Source: SCTM01 sp965279655 (GTDB lineage: Bacteria; Pseudomonadota; Alphaproteobacteria; Rhodospirillales; Rhodospirillaceae). Taken from it: DNA of 64,000 nucleotides. The stretch covers positions 496,001 through 560,000 of the forward strand of contig OZ257255.1 of the NCBI GenBank assembly GCA_965279655.1. The letters run 5' to 3'. The notes below the pieces were generated by a model. It had not been told where the DNA came from and made no database searches. It saw only the letters and a list, made by a program, of their open reading frames with translations. Position 1 is the stretch's first letter; each line of letters starts with the position of its first letter. Shown here piece by piece: positions 8,008 to 16,005 of this stretch. Both the position numbers and the translations under genes were made by a program.

Positions 8008-9081
8008 TTAGGGCGCGTCGTCCGTCCCGCGCGACCGTACGATGACCGACCAGCCCGGTCCCTGGTTGCCCACGCCCGCGGCCCACTTGTCGCCGCCGAC
8101 ATCGCCGGGTTTGGTGTCGCGCAGATGTACCCACAACACGTTACCGCGATAGGCCCATGCTTTCGCGCCGCCTTCGTCGCTGACGACGGACCAATCGCCG
8201 GCGGACGTCGCATCCGCCTCGGCCTTCACGGTTTTCCAGACGCGGTCGAGGCAGGCCTGATCGCACAGCAGCTCGCGGATGTGCGACAGGTCCGGCGGAC
8301 CGGTGTAGAGCGTGCGGCCGTCGCGGTCGGCGAAGATCTCGCCGAAGTCGGAGGATTGCACCGTGACCCACGACGGCGGCGGGATCGCCGGCGCCAGGAT
8401 CGCGATCGCCCAGCCGTCTCCCTTGCCGCGGACATCGCCGGCCTTGATATCACCAGTGAAGGTGTAGAGCGCGCGGCCCTTGTAGGCCCACTGGCGCGTG
8501 CCGTCCTCGCGCGGCTGCGGCGTCCAATCGCCTTTCGCCACGGCGGCGAGGGGGGCCGGCAGCGGCGTCCATGTCTCGAGGCATTTCCCGGTGCAGGCGC
8601 CGCTGTTCCGCCAATACAGCGTCGTTCCGCGGAGATCGGCGAGGATGCGGCCCGGAACAGCCTGCCGCACGGTGACCCCCGGCGGCGTAAAGATCGGCGC
8701 GAACGCCGTGCGCCACGCGAAATTGGCCAAGCCGTCGCCGAACGTGGTGCCGGTGTTGTCCTTGGCGAACGTGTAGAGCGGCATGCCCTTCCACGCCCAC
8801 TGGCGCGCGCCGCCCTCGCGGGCGATGACGCTCCATTCGTCTTTTGCAGTCGCAGTCTCGGGGGCCGCGAGCGGCGGCCATGCCTTCGCGCACGCACCCA
8901 CGCAGGCGGACTTGCCGTCCTTGTCCTGCGCATACGTGTAAAGCGTGCGGTCCTGCGCGTCGGTGTAGATCGTGCCCGCGCCATCGGTGCGCGCGCGAAT
9001 GCCGTCCGGGGCTTCGGCATGAGCGGTGCCATGAGCGGTGACAGCGGCGAGCAACGCCGCCAGGGCAACGTACAGGCGCAT
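8008..9081 (-). CDS. Three-module secreted repeat protein (COG4315 / lipoprotein_15-like)
   Basis: The protein has 357 residues; the ATG at 9081 sits two bases after the DUF1552 stop and opens a signal peptide (MRLYVALAALLAAVTAHGTAHA). Three modules follow, each about 100 residues. Each has an opening strand with a D-x-x-x-R/T-TLY motif (DAQDRTLYTY, DLRGTTLYW, DRDGRTLYT), then a CxxxC pair (CVGAC, CTGKC, CDQAC), then a QWAWKGMPLYTF / QWAYKGRALYTF / AWAYRGNVLWVH strand. This is the secreted YxFxxD repeat family of unknown function, usually found singly or doubly. The cysteine pairs could be disulfides or metal sites. It likely acts in the periplasm with the DUF1552 and DUF1592-type neighbours. 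Confidence 0.82.
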   Translation of the reverse strand: MRLYVALAALLAAVTAHGTAHAEAPDGIRARTDGAGTIYTDAQDRTLYTYAQDKDGKSACVGACAKAWPPLAAPETATAKDEWSVIAREGGARQWAWKGMPLYTFAKDNTGTTFGDGLANFAWRTAFAPIFTPPGVTVRQAVPGRILADLRGTTLYWRNSGACTGKCLETWTPLPAPLAAVAKGDWTPQPREDGTRQWAYKGRALYTFTGDIKAGDVRGKGDGWAIAILAPAIPPPSWVTVQSSDFGEIFADRDGRTLYTGPPDLSHIRELLCDQACLDRVWKTVKAEADATSAGDWSVVSDEGGAKAWAYRGNVLWVHLRDTKPGDVGGDKWAAGVGNQGPGWSVIVRSRGTDDAP

Positions 9082-9083
9082 GA

Positions 9084-10430
9084 TTAGGCCAGGACGTCGG
9101 TGACGGTCTTGCCGGTCTCCAGCGACCCGGTGCCCCAGGTCGACAACGGCAGGCCCATCGCCTGCATCGCCGTGAGGCCGACGCGCGTGACCGGATCGCC
9201 GTTGCCGACGATGTGCTTGCCTGTCTTCAGGCGACCGCCGGCAGTACCAATTGTGAAGATCGGGATGTTGTCGACCTGGTGAATCTTGGCGAAGCTCGTC
9301 TCCGCGTGCGCGAAGATCAGCGTGTTGTCGAGCAGGCTGCCGTCGCCCTCGCGCACCTTCTCGAACGCATCGATGAACGATGCCAACTGCTCCTGCACCC
9401 GGCAATTGAACCAGAACGCCTCGCGCTGATAGCCGACCGCATCGTCGATCGGCTCCTCATGGGTCAGCGTGTGGTGCGTGTTGGCCGTGCCGGGCCGGCG
9501 CAGGAACGATAGCGCGTCGTTGAACGCCATGTTGAACACTTTGGTCTGATTGCACGCCAGCGCCATGGTGAGGATTTTCGTCATGGCCGCATGGTTGGCT
9601 TGCGCCACCGGCAGTTCGAGACCCAGCGGGCCGTCCTGCGGCGCTGCCGGCACGCTGCAAGCATCCGCCGGCGCGGGCTTCTGGGATTGCAGCGCGAGTT
9701 GCTGCTCCAGTTCGCGGATGGAGGTGGCGTATTCGTCAAAGCGCGCCTTGTCGGCAGCACCCAGTTTGGAAGCGAAGCGCTTGCGCTGATCCTCCACCGC
9801 GGACAGCACGCTCTTCTGCAGCATCAGGTCCGGGTCCGGCTTGAACTCGGCCTTGTTGGGGTCGGCGAACTCCGGCCCGAACACGCGCGCGTACAGCGAT
9901 ACCGGCGAGACCTCGGAGGCATTGCGCGCATGGGTGCTGCGCGCGGAGAAGGTGTCCTGCGCTTTGCCCGTGCAGCTCATCTCCAGCGACCGGAAGCGGC
10001 TGCCCTTGCCGATATGGTCGGCCACCAGCACGTCCAGCGTCGGTGCGGGGATGTCGGAACTCTTCACGGGCGCGGTGCCGGTGCGGACCACGATCCAGCC
10101 GGCCTGGTGGACGTGATTGGGCCGGCCGTCGAGCGGCGAGTTGAACTGGCCGAAATAGTTCATCCACTTCTTGTAGGGATTGAGCGACTTGCACTCTTCC
10201 AGGAATGTCAGCTCCTTCGGGTCCGGACCGATGGCCTGATTGGGCGTATGGCCCATGGACCAGAACCATGTGCCGAAGCGCAACGGCAGCGGCGCCCCCG
10301 ACGCCAGCGCGGTGCCGGACTCGTCCAGGAAGACTTCGAGATAGGGCAGGGCCATGCTGACGGCGGCACCGCCCAGCAGGCCGCGCAGTATCTCGCGGCG
10401 GGGTGCGGGGCGTTTGATCAGGATGCTCAT
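9084..10430 (-). CDS. DUF1552 protein, Tat-exported
   Basis: The protein has 448 residues. A Tat signal is visible at the N-terminus (RREILRGLLGGAAVSM, RR at residues 11-12). The body matches DUF1552: FGTWFWSMGHTPNQ near the start, the central HARNASEVSP, and the late LLDNTLIFAHAETSFAKIH and TIGTAGGRLKTGKH. DUF1552 and the related DUF1501 resemble the alkaline-phosphatase/sulfatase fold, but the catalytic chemistry is not established. DUF1552 genes typically travel with DUF1592-type genes, as here, where its start overlaps the upstream stop by four bases (ATGA). Tat export suggests folding, perhaps with a cofactor, before crossing the membrane. Confidence 0.87.
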   Translation of the reverse strand: MSILIKRPAPRREILRGLLGGAAVSMALPYLEVFLDESGTALASGAPLPLRFGTWFWSMGHTPNQAIGPDPKELTFLEECKSLNPYKKWMNYFGQFNSPLDGRPNHVHQAGWIVVRTGTAPVKSSDIPAPTLDVLVADHIGKGSRFRSLEMSCTGKAQDTFSARSTHARNASEVSPVSLYARVFGPEFADPNKAEFKPDPDLMLQKSVLSAVEDQRKRFASKLGAADKARFDEYATSIRELEQQLALQSQKPAPADACSVPAAPQDGPLGLELPVAQANHAAMTKILTMALACNQTKVFNMAFNDALSFLRRPGTANTHHTLTHEEPIDDAVGYQREAFWFNCRVQEQLASFIDAFEKVREGDGSLLDNTLIFAHAETSFAKIHQVDNIPIFTIGTAGGRLKTGKHIVGNGDPVTRVGLTAMQAMGLPLSTWGTGSLETGKTVTDVLA

Positions 10431-12031
10431 AGCTTGGCCTCCCGGCCGGGCGTGGGCGGCGAGGCGCTCACGCTAAGGAAAGCATCGCTCAAGGCGATGC
10501 GGCGAATCAAGGCTGGGAAGCGGTATTTGTCCGCCGCGAAGCCCTTCTCAAGGTAGTCGACGAAGGCTTTCTCAGCTGAAACGGTCGTGCGGCCAACCGC
10601 ATAGGAATAAGCACGGTTTACCACGCAGGACGTCACCGCCGGGTCGTCGCGCAACAGCTGGCCCATCTCCGTCGCATTGGTATAGGGGCGCCCGTTGAGT
10701 TCGCCGGTTGTATCGATGGGGACGCCGTTTTCCGTTTCGCGCAGCTGCCCGGCGCCGTCGAACGTCTCCATCGCCAGCCCGATGGGATCGGTCAGCTTGT
10801 GGCATCCCGCGCAGGCCGGGTCGGTGGCGTGCGCCGTCAGGCGCTGACGCGCCGTGCGGTTGGGAGAATTCGGATCGTTGAACTGGTCGAAGTTCACCGT
10901 GCCCGGCGGATCGGGCACCTTCTGACACATCAGCAATTCACGGATCGCCTTGCCGCGCAGGGTCGGCGAACTCTTGCCCGGATGCGAATGCAGGGCCGCG
11001 AAGCTCATCTGAGTCTGGATGCCCGCGCGCGGATCGTCCATTGCGAACTCATACTTCGACCAGCCACCCGGATTGGCGACGGGCAGGCGATACACCAAGC
11101 CCAGGGAGGTCGAGATGAACGTAGAGCGCGTCGTGAAGATGTCGCGATAGTCGCCGTTCTTGGTCACGAGCAGTTCGGTAAGGGTGCGCAACACCTGTTC
11201 CCGGGAGTCATTGGCGGCGACCAGGGTGAACGCCGGGTACAGCGTCGTGTCCTTCTGCATGTGCGCCACGTCGTCGAGGCTCAGCATGTCGGTGAAGAAG
11301 GCGCGCACGCCGTCCTTGAAGCGCGGAGAAGCGATCATGCGGTCGACCTGCTTGGACAATCCGCCTTTCTGGTCGAGTTCGCCTTTCTCCGCCGCCGTCA
11401 GCAGCACGTCGTCGGGGGTGGCGTTCCACAGCAGGAAGCTCAGCCGCGTGGCGCGGGAGAAGGCGTCGAGTTTTTCGCCCTTCGCATTCTCGACGATGAA
11501 CAGAAAGTCCGGGCTCTCCAGCAGGCTTTGCAGCGCGTACGCGAGGCCCGCATGGAAGTCGCCGCGCGTGACCGATGCGGCGCGGGCAACCGCGACGCTG
11601 CCGTCGACCTCTTCGGTCGAAAGCGGCCGGCGATAGAGCAGGCGTCCCACGCGCGTCAGAACGGTCTTCGCGCAGGCGTCGTCGGCCGCCGCCGCCGTCG
11701 CCGGCGCGCATTCCAGCAGCACTTCGCGATTGCCCGGCGCGACCACCTGCGTGGCGATGGAGCGCGCCAGCGCGTGATAGCGCTCAAAGCCGGAGCCGGT
11801 GATCGTCGCGCGGCCCGCACCTACGGCCAGAAGGCCGTCCGTGCGCAGGATCGGATCGAAGTGGTTCGCCACGACGATCTGGCTGCCGAAGATGTCGGCG
11901 ATCGCCGTGCGGTATTGGGTTTCCGTCAGGAGACGGATCACGGATGGTCCGCCGCTCGTCACCGGCTCACGTTCGCAGCTTGCGAGCGAAACCGCCGCGC
12001 ACAGCCCGAGGATAAGGGCGCGCAGTTTCAT
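10427..12031 (-). CDS. DUF1592/DUF1588/DUF1585-type c-type cytochrome-like lipoprotein
   Basis: The protein has 534 residues from the ATG at 12031, which overlaps the previous stop (ATGA). The N-terminus ends in a lipobox (SLASC, Cys19), so it is probably a lipoprotein. Successive blocks fit the DUF1587/1595/1592/1588/1585 series: VIRLLTETQYRTAIADIFG near the start, VGRLLYRRPLSTEE, then FSRATRLSFLLWNATPDD, then RGKAIRELLMCQKVPDPP. One haem c motif CAGCH (residues 407-411) falls in DUF1588. These proteins are abundant in planctomycetes and myxobacteria and are found in proteobacteria. Their role is unknown; haem attachment implies periplasmic electron transfer or peroxidase-like chemistry. Confidence 0.85.
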   Translation of the reverse strand: MKLRALILGLCAAVSLASCEREPVTSGGPSVIRLLTETQYRTAIADIFGSQIVVANHFDPILRTDGLLAVGAGRATITGSGFERYHALARSIATQVVAPGNREVLLECAPATAAAADDACAKTVLTRVGRLLYRRPLSTEEVDGSVAVARAASVTRGDFHAGLAYALQSLLESPDFLFIVENAKGEKLDAFSRATRLSFLLWNATPDDVLLTAAEKGELDQKGGLSKQVDRMIASPRFKDGVRAFFTDMLSLDDVAHMQKDTTLYPAFTLVAANDSREQVLRTLTELLVTKNGDYRDIFTTRSTFISTSLGLVYRLPVANPGGWSKYEFAMDDPRAGIQTQMSFAALHSHPGKSSPTLRGKAIRELLMCQKVPDPPGTVNFDQFNDPNSPNRTARQRLTAHATDPACAGCHKLTDPIGLAMETFDGAGQLRETENGVPIDTTGELNGRPYTNATEMGQLLRDDPAVTSCVVNRAYSYAVGRTTVSAEKAFVDYLEKGFAADKYRFPALIRRIALSDAFLSVSASPPTPGREAKL

Positions 12032-13164
12032 CGCGCGTCCGCCGTTTGGTTCTGATGAATGACGTAGGCGGGGATGGCTTCCACCTTGAACGCGGAGGAA
12101 ATCGCCGTGCAATTGCCGTCCTTGTCCGGATAACCATCCGCCAGGCGCTTCGAAGCTTCGTACAGGGCGGGGCAGCTCCAGTCGCCGGTGGCGACCAGGA
12201 ACTCGATCTTCATCATGTATTCCCACCACTTGTCGAAATCGTAGTAACCGCCGAGCAGACCTTTCACCTTCCCGTCCGCGAGCTTGAGGTCGAGGCTCAG
12301 CTTCGCATCGCGCATACGCACTTCGGCGAAGGTGTTGTTGCCGTAAAACGGAACGCTGAAGTCGGTCGCCTCGGTCGTGAGGACGCCGTTCTCGATCTTG
12401 CCCTTGATCGGCACCGCATAGCGCGGCTTGTCGCCGTTCAGATCGATGCGATAGCTGCCGTAGGGCAGTATCTTGCCGGCGGCGTCCACGCTGAACGGAT
12501 CGATCGCACGGTAGAAATTTACTTCCACGTTGGCGCTGTTCTGCGGATCGTCCACGCCGGTGACTTCGATCAGCACGACGCCGCGTCCGCTGTTGCGCCT
12601 CTCTTCGTCGTCATAGCTGTCCAGCACGCCATTGCGCCGCCAGCCGTAGTGGCATCCGAGGATGCGGTACATCTGGTTGTCCACGCCCACCCGATCTCCT
12701 TGGGCGCCTTCGGGGCTCGAGAACGTCTCGTGCTTGCAGGACTTGCCCGTGCCGTCGCCTTTTTCATCGCCGTCGAGATCGAAGCCGTAGGACGTCTTGC
12801 CCTTGATCACCTTCAGGGGTGGGTCCTTCACGACGGTCGGGTTCCAGCACACATCCTTGCCGCCCGGGCCGCGATACATCGCCGTGTTCTTACGGTCGAC
12901 CGGCTGGGTGAGACCCTTGTTGGTGAGTTTGTCCTTCTCGGCGCGCGGCAGGCCGCGCCACCAGATCTCGTCGTTGCCCATTACCAAGCCGTCGGGGCAT
13001 TCCTCGGCGAAGCGCGACTCATAGATCGCCGTGTCCCAGAGCGTGATGACATAGCCCAGCGTCTGCTTCTTGCCGGAGGCCGCTCCAACGGAGGAACTGG
13101 GAGCGGACGCACCTATCAGGGCTGCGAAGGCGAGGCCGAGAGCGGTGCTTTTGATCATGGCCAT
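12028..13164 (-). CDS. Exported protein of unknown function in the DUF1552/DUF1592 operon
   Basis: The protein has 378 residues with a signal peptide (MAMIKSTALGLAFAALIGASA). Visible features are the Asp-rich DLDGDEKGDGTG near residue 130, which resembles a calcium-binding loop or thrombospondin type-3 segment. Others are KSCKHETFSSPEG, GCHYGWRRNGVLDSYDDEE and the late CPALYEASKRLADGYPDKDGNC, which repeats an Asp-rich loop. Six or more cysteines are spread along the chain and may form disulfides. I do not recognise the family. Its stop overlaps the start of the DUF1592-type gene, which argues strongly for joint function. It could be an extracellular substrate-binding or structural subunit. 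Confidence 0.72.
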   Translation of the reverse strand: MAMIKSTALGLAFAALIGASAPSSSVGAASGKKQTLGYVITLWDTAIYESRFAEECPDGLVMGNDEIWWRGLPRAEKDKLTNKGLTQPVDRKNTAMYRGPGGKDVCWNPTVVKDPPLKVIKGKTSYGFDLDGDEKGDGTGKSCKHETFSSPEGAQGDRVGVDNQMYRILGCHYGWRRNGVLDSYDDEERRNSGRGVVLIEVTGVDDPQNSANVEVNFYRAIDPFSVDAAGKILPYGSYRIDLNGDKPRYAVPIKGKIENGVLTTEATDFSVPFYGNNTFAEVRMRDAKLSLDLKLADGKVKGLLGGYYDFDKWWEYMMKIEFLVATGDWSCPALYEASKRLADGYPDKDGNCTAISSAFKVEAIPAYVIHQNQTADAR

Positions 13165-13172
13165 ATTTTACC

Positions 13173-13640
13173 TCAGTTCGTCACGGCCGGAGCGATCTTA
13201 TGGATCTGCCCGCGCAACTCGCCGTCGGGGTATTTCACGCTATGGATGTTCACGTACATCCGGTCCGAGAGCAGGTATTGCAACTGCGCCTCCGTCAGCA
13301 CGACCGATCCGCTGATCGGCGATTTCGTGCCTGGCGGCGCCAGGTTGAATTGCGGCGGCGCGTTCGTACCCGGACGTTGCGGTCCATGGACCTGGGACAA
13401 AGTGACGGGCGAGGTGAGGTTGGAGAAGGTCACCTGCCAGGAAAACTTCAACGTCTCCCGCTCCAGGGTGAAATCCACACGGCCCTTCCCGGGGCTTTCC
13501 ACCGTGGCGCTCTCTTCCTCCGGCGACAGATCGGCGAAGAAGCGAATGGGCGGGCCCTCCGCGCGCGGAGCGGCGGCAAGGGCAGCGGCGGACATGAACA
13601 GGGCAAGGGCGGTCACCGCCCGGATCGCAAGTGTTTCCAT
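13173..13640 (-). CDS. CHRD domain protein, exported
   Basis: The protein has 155 residues from the ATG at 13640, which begins a signal peptide (METLAIRAVTALALFMSAAALAA minus the last few). The body is a single CHRD domain: FADLSPEEESATVESPGKG, LKFSWQVTFSNLTSPVTLSQ, VHGP and the closing MYVNIHSVKYPDGELRGQI, which is the signature of bacterial CHRD proteins. CHRD domains occur in chordin and in many bacterial secreted proteins of unknown role. It is the first gene of the tight minus-strand operon, eight bases before the next gene, and its promoter should lie in 13641-13790. Confidence 0.85.
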   Translation of the reverse strand: METLAIRAVTALALFMSAAALAAAPRAEGPPIRFFADLSPEEESATVESPGKGRVDFTLERETLKFSWQVTFSNLTSPVTLSQVHGPQRPGTNAPPQFNLAPPGTKSPISGSVVLTEAQLQYLLSDRMYVNIHSVKYPDGELRGQIHKIAPAVTN

Positions 13641-13790
13641 GGGTCTAGTGTATAGGCGGTGGCGGCCCGGGCGCACGGAAACGCGTTCGGCCGTCCACGG
13701 ACTGGGCGGCGGGGCATGGCCGCGGCGGGGCATTTCCGCCCCCCGCGCGTTATCTTCTCGGTTCTTTCCTCATCCCCCGGTCAAATCCGC

Positions 13791-14210
13791 ATGATCGTGC
13801 CCAGTTTGCCGGTCCGCCGCGGCCTCGTCGCCGTTGCGCTCGTGCTCTTCGTGGCGTCCATGGCGGGCGGGTTCGCACAGTGGCCTTGGGGGGCCTTCCG
13901 CGTCGGGTTCCATGGCATCAATCACTGGGCTTCCTTGGAAGGCCGGGTGCGCACGCCCGGCACCGGTCTCATGGCCCTGCCGATTCCGGTCGTTGGCGCC
14001 CGGATGCTCCTCAAACGCCACGGCGTCACCCGTTACAGACTTTCGGACGTGCTCCGCCAAGACGGCGGCATGATGCAGCGCATGGAAGAAGGCTTGTGGC
14101 CCGTGCGTCACGACCCGGATGCGGCGTTCGTCCTCGCCGCGCGCCACGAGCATCTGGGCTGTGAGCGGATCGATGTCGCGGAAGGGATAGCCCTTGATCG
14201 CTGTCGTTAG
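13791..14210 (+). CDS. Membrane-anchored hypothetical protein
   Basis: The protein has 139 residues from the ATG at 13791. One membrane segment (LVAVALVLFVASMAGGFAQW) lies at residues 12-31, followed by a periplasmic-side soluble domain with ASLEGRVRTPGTGLM and VRHDPDAAFVLAARHEHL. I do not recognise the family. Its end overlaps the start of the polytopic membrane protein gene by 17 bases, so the two are translationally coupled and probably form one envelope function. Confidence 0.6.
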   Translation: MIVPSLPVRRGLVAVALVLFVASMAGGFAQWPWGAFRVGFHGINHWASLEGRVRTPGTGLMALPIPVVGARMLLKRHGVTRYRLSDVLRQDGGMMQRMEEGLWPVRHDPDAAFVLAARHEHLGCERIDVAEGIALDRCR

Positions 14211-15561
14211 TTGGCTGTTGTTGACGGCGATTGGGCTGGGGCTGATCCCGTTGCTAGCCCTGGTGCCGTTTCGAGATTTGTCACGTCACTTTGCCCCCCA
14301 TCGTGTTCTGCCGACGGTCACCCTGCTGCTCACGCTCGGTCTGCTGGTGGACCATGCCGCCGGCGTAAGTCTCGGAAGCCTTGCCGCGCAAGAGACACTC
14401 GCCTGCTTCGGGCTGGCGGCGTTCGCCGTCGTGCTGGTCCTCGTCGTCCGCAATCGCCGCGCGGCCGTGCCGACCCCTTCACCCCACGCCGCGATCGTCA
14501 CGGCAGCGACGACCATTGTCCTCCTGCTTCTGAGTGTCGCCATATTCGCGATCCCGCTCGAACACTGGGATGCGCGATCGATCTGGTTTTTTCACGCCAA
14601 GGTGTACTTTTTCGACGGCGGCCTGCACGCGTCTCCCTTCTGGGCAGACGGGGAGTACGATTGGAGCCAAAAGGGATACCCGAACCTCATCCCACTCCTC
14701 GGCGCCCGGGTCGCGGCGCTGCTGACGCAAGGCTGGAACGAATATGTGGGGAAGGGGGGCATCATTCCGCTGGCCTTTGCGGCGATCCTTGGGTTCGCCG
14801 TGCTGCAACGCGGGTCCGCCCTCGGCTTGGTTCTCTTGCTCCTCGGCGGCCTCGTTGCGATCCGGGACCAGGCGGTGTCGGGCTACATGGATGGCTGGCT
14901 CGCGATGGAAAGCGCCGTCGCCGGCTATGCCCTGGCCCAATGGGCGCATCGCCGCGATCGGTTCATGTTGATGCTCGGCTGCGCCGCGCTCGGGGTCTGC
15001 TTGTGCATCAAGCAAGAAGCCGTGCTGTTGGCCGGCGCACTCGCCCCGCTCATTGCCTACGGGGCCTGGCGCAATCGGCGCGCGCTCATCCTCCGCGATG
15101 CATTGTTGATCTTAACCCTCGCGCCATACTTGCTCTGGGCGCGGCTGAAGATGCAAATCACGCCGCTCACCGGCCTGCGCCCCGGCGATATCCTGGGCCG
15201 CGCGCTTGAGCGTGCGACCGACCTCGCGGAAGTCACCCACCGCTTCGGCTATGTCCTGAACGGCTGGCTGCACGTCAGCTACGTCTGGCATTGCCTGGCC
15301 TGCTATCTCGTCCTCGGCGCCTGCGTCGGATTCCGGCGTCAGGATGTCCTGCTGTGCGGCGCGGCGGCGATCTACACCGCGGGGCTTCTCGGGATCTACT
15401 TGGGGACCCCTTACGACCCCATCTGGCATGCAGATACCAGCATGGACCGGGTGGTCATGACCCCGACGCTCCTCCTGCTGGCCGCCATTGCCACCACGAT
15501 GCCGCGCCTGCGGGCGCTTTTCTCTCGGCGTTACAATGTCCTGTCCCACGCGCTCCGCTAA
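14194..15561 (+). CDS. Polytopic membrane protein, GT-C glycosyltransferase-like
   Basis: The protein has 455 residues from a TTG at 14194 and about ten hydrophobic segments. After helix 3 or 4 comes EHWDARSIWFFHAKVYFF and then GEYDWSQKGYPNLIPLL, an acidic-aromatic loop in the position where GT-C (ArnT/PMT-like) enzymes keep catalytic Asp/Glu residues. Such enzymes transfer sugars from polyprenyl-phosphate donors to periplasmic acceptors. No acceptor or sugar can be predicted. An alternative is a related O-antigen or teichoic-type polymer enzyme. It overlaps the upstream anchor-protein gene by 17 bases. Confidence 0.6.
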   Translation: MIAVVSWLLLTAIGLGLIPLLALVPFRDLSRHFAPHRVLPTVTLLLTLGLLVDHAAGVSLGSLAAQETLACFGLAAFAVVLVLVVRNRRAAVPTPSPHAAIVTAATTIVLLLLSVAIFAIPLEHWDARSIWFFHAKVYFFDGGLHASPFWADGEYDWSQKGYPNLIPLLGARVAALLTQGWNEYVGKGGIIPLAFAAILGFAVLQRGSALGLVLLLLGGLVAIRDQAVSGYMDGWLAMESAVAGYALAQWAHRRDRFMLMLGCAALGVCLCIKQEAVLLAGALAPLIAYGAWRNRRALILRDALLILTLAPYLLWARLKMQITPLTGLRPGDILGRALERATDLAEVTHRFGYVLNGWLHVSYVWHCLACYLVLGACVGFRRQDVLLCGAAAIYTAGLLGIYLGTPYDPIWHADTSMDRVVMTPTLLLLAAIATTMPRLRALFSRRYNVLSHALR

Positions 15562-15756
15562 CGCGGTTGTGAGCGCGCCTGTATCCGCAGGTTGGACGCC
15601 TCATGGTAGCCTTTCGCCGCGGAATGTGGCGAATTAGGGAGCCACAAACCAAGTGGTTGCCGTCCATTGAGATACGGTGGGTGATATCCCAAAAGCCGTG
15701 AGGGATAATCCCTTTGTTGGGTGGCGCCGGCGTAACGAATATGGCGAAGTGTGCCT

Positions 15757-16005
15757 ATGAATCAGGTCATCGCAGTTCTGACCAGCCCGAAAGCCCGCGT
15801 CCCGCTGGTCTGCGTGACGGGCAGCGTCGTGCTGTTGATCGGGTTGATCTGCACCGGCGTGATGAACATCGAGCAGACCGCGGTGCTCGTGGTCGCGCTC
15901 TATGTGATGTCCAAGATCGGCATGGGGGCCGCCGCCCTGTGGGTGGCCTGGCGTCATCGTCACATGATGAAAGATTGGCTCGCGCGCCGCCGCGCCCGCG
16001 ACTAG
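15757..16005 (+). CDS. Small two-helix membrane protein
   Basis: The protein has 82 residues from the ATG at 15757; an in-frame GTG two codons earlier is an alternative. It has two hydrophobic helices (VPLVCVTGSVVLLIGLICTG and VLVVALYVMSKIGMGAAALW) and a strongly basic tail ending DWLARRRARD, which places the tail in the cytoplasm. Family unknown. Its stop overlaps the convergent flavoprotein stop by four bases. The 195 bp upstream hold the short palindrome AGGGATAATCCCT near 15702-15714, a possible regulatory site. Confidence 0.6.
   Translation: MNQVIAVLTSPKARVPLVCVTGSVVLLIGLICTGVMNIEQTAVLVVALYVMSKIGMGAAALWVAWRHRHMMKDWLARRRARD

Noticed and set aside
15702..15714. AGGGATAATCCCT palindrome as an operator
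   Set aside because: It is only six base pairs per side and appears once; noted with the small membrane gene but too weak to claim as a regulator site.
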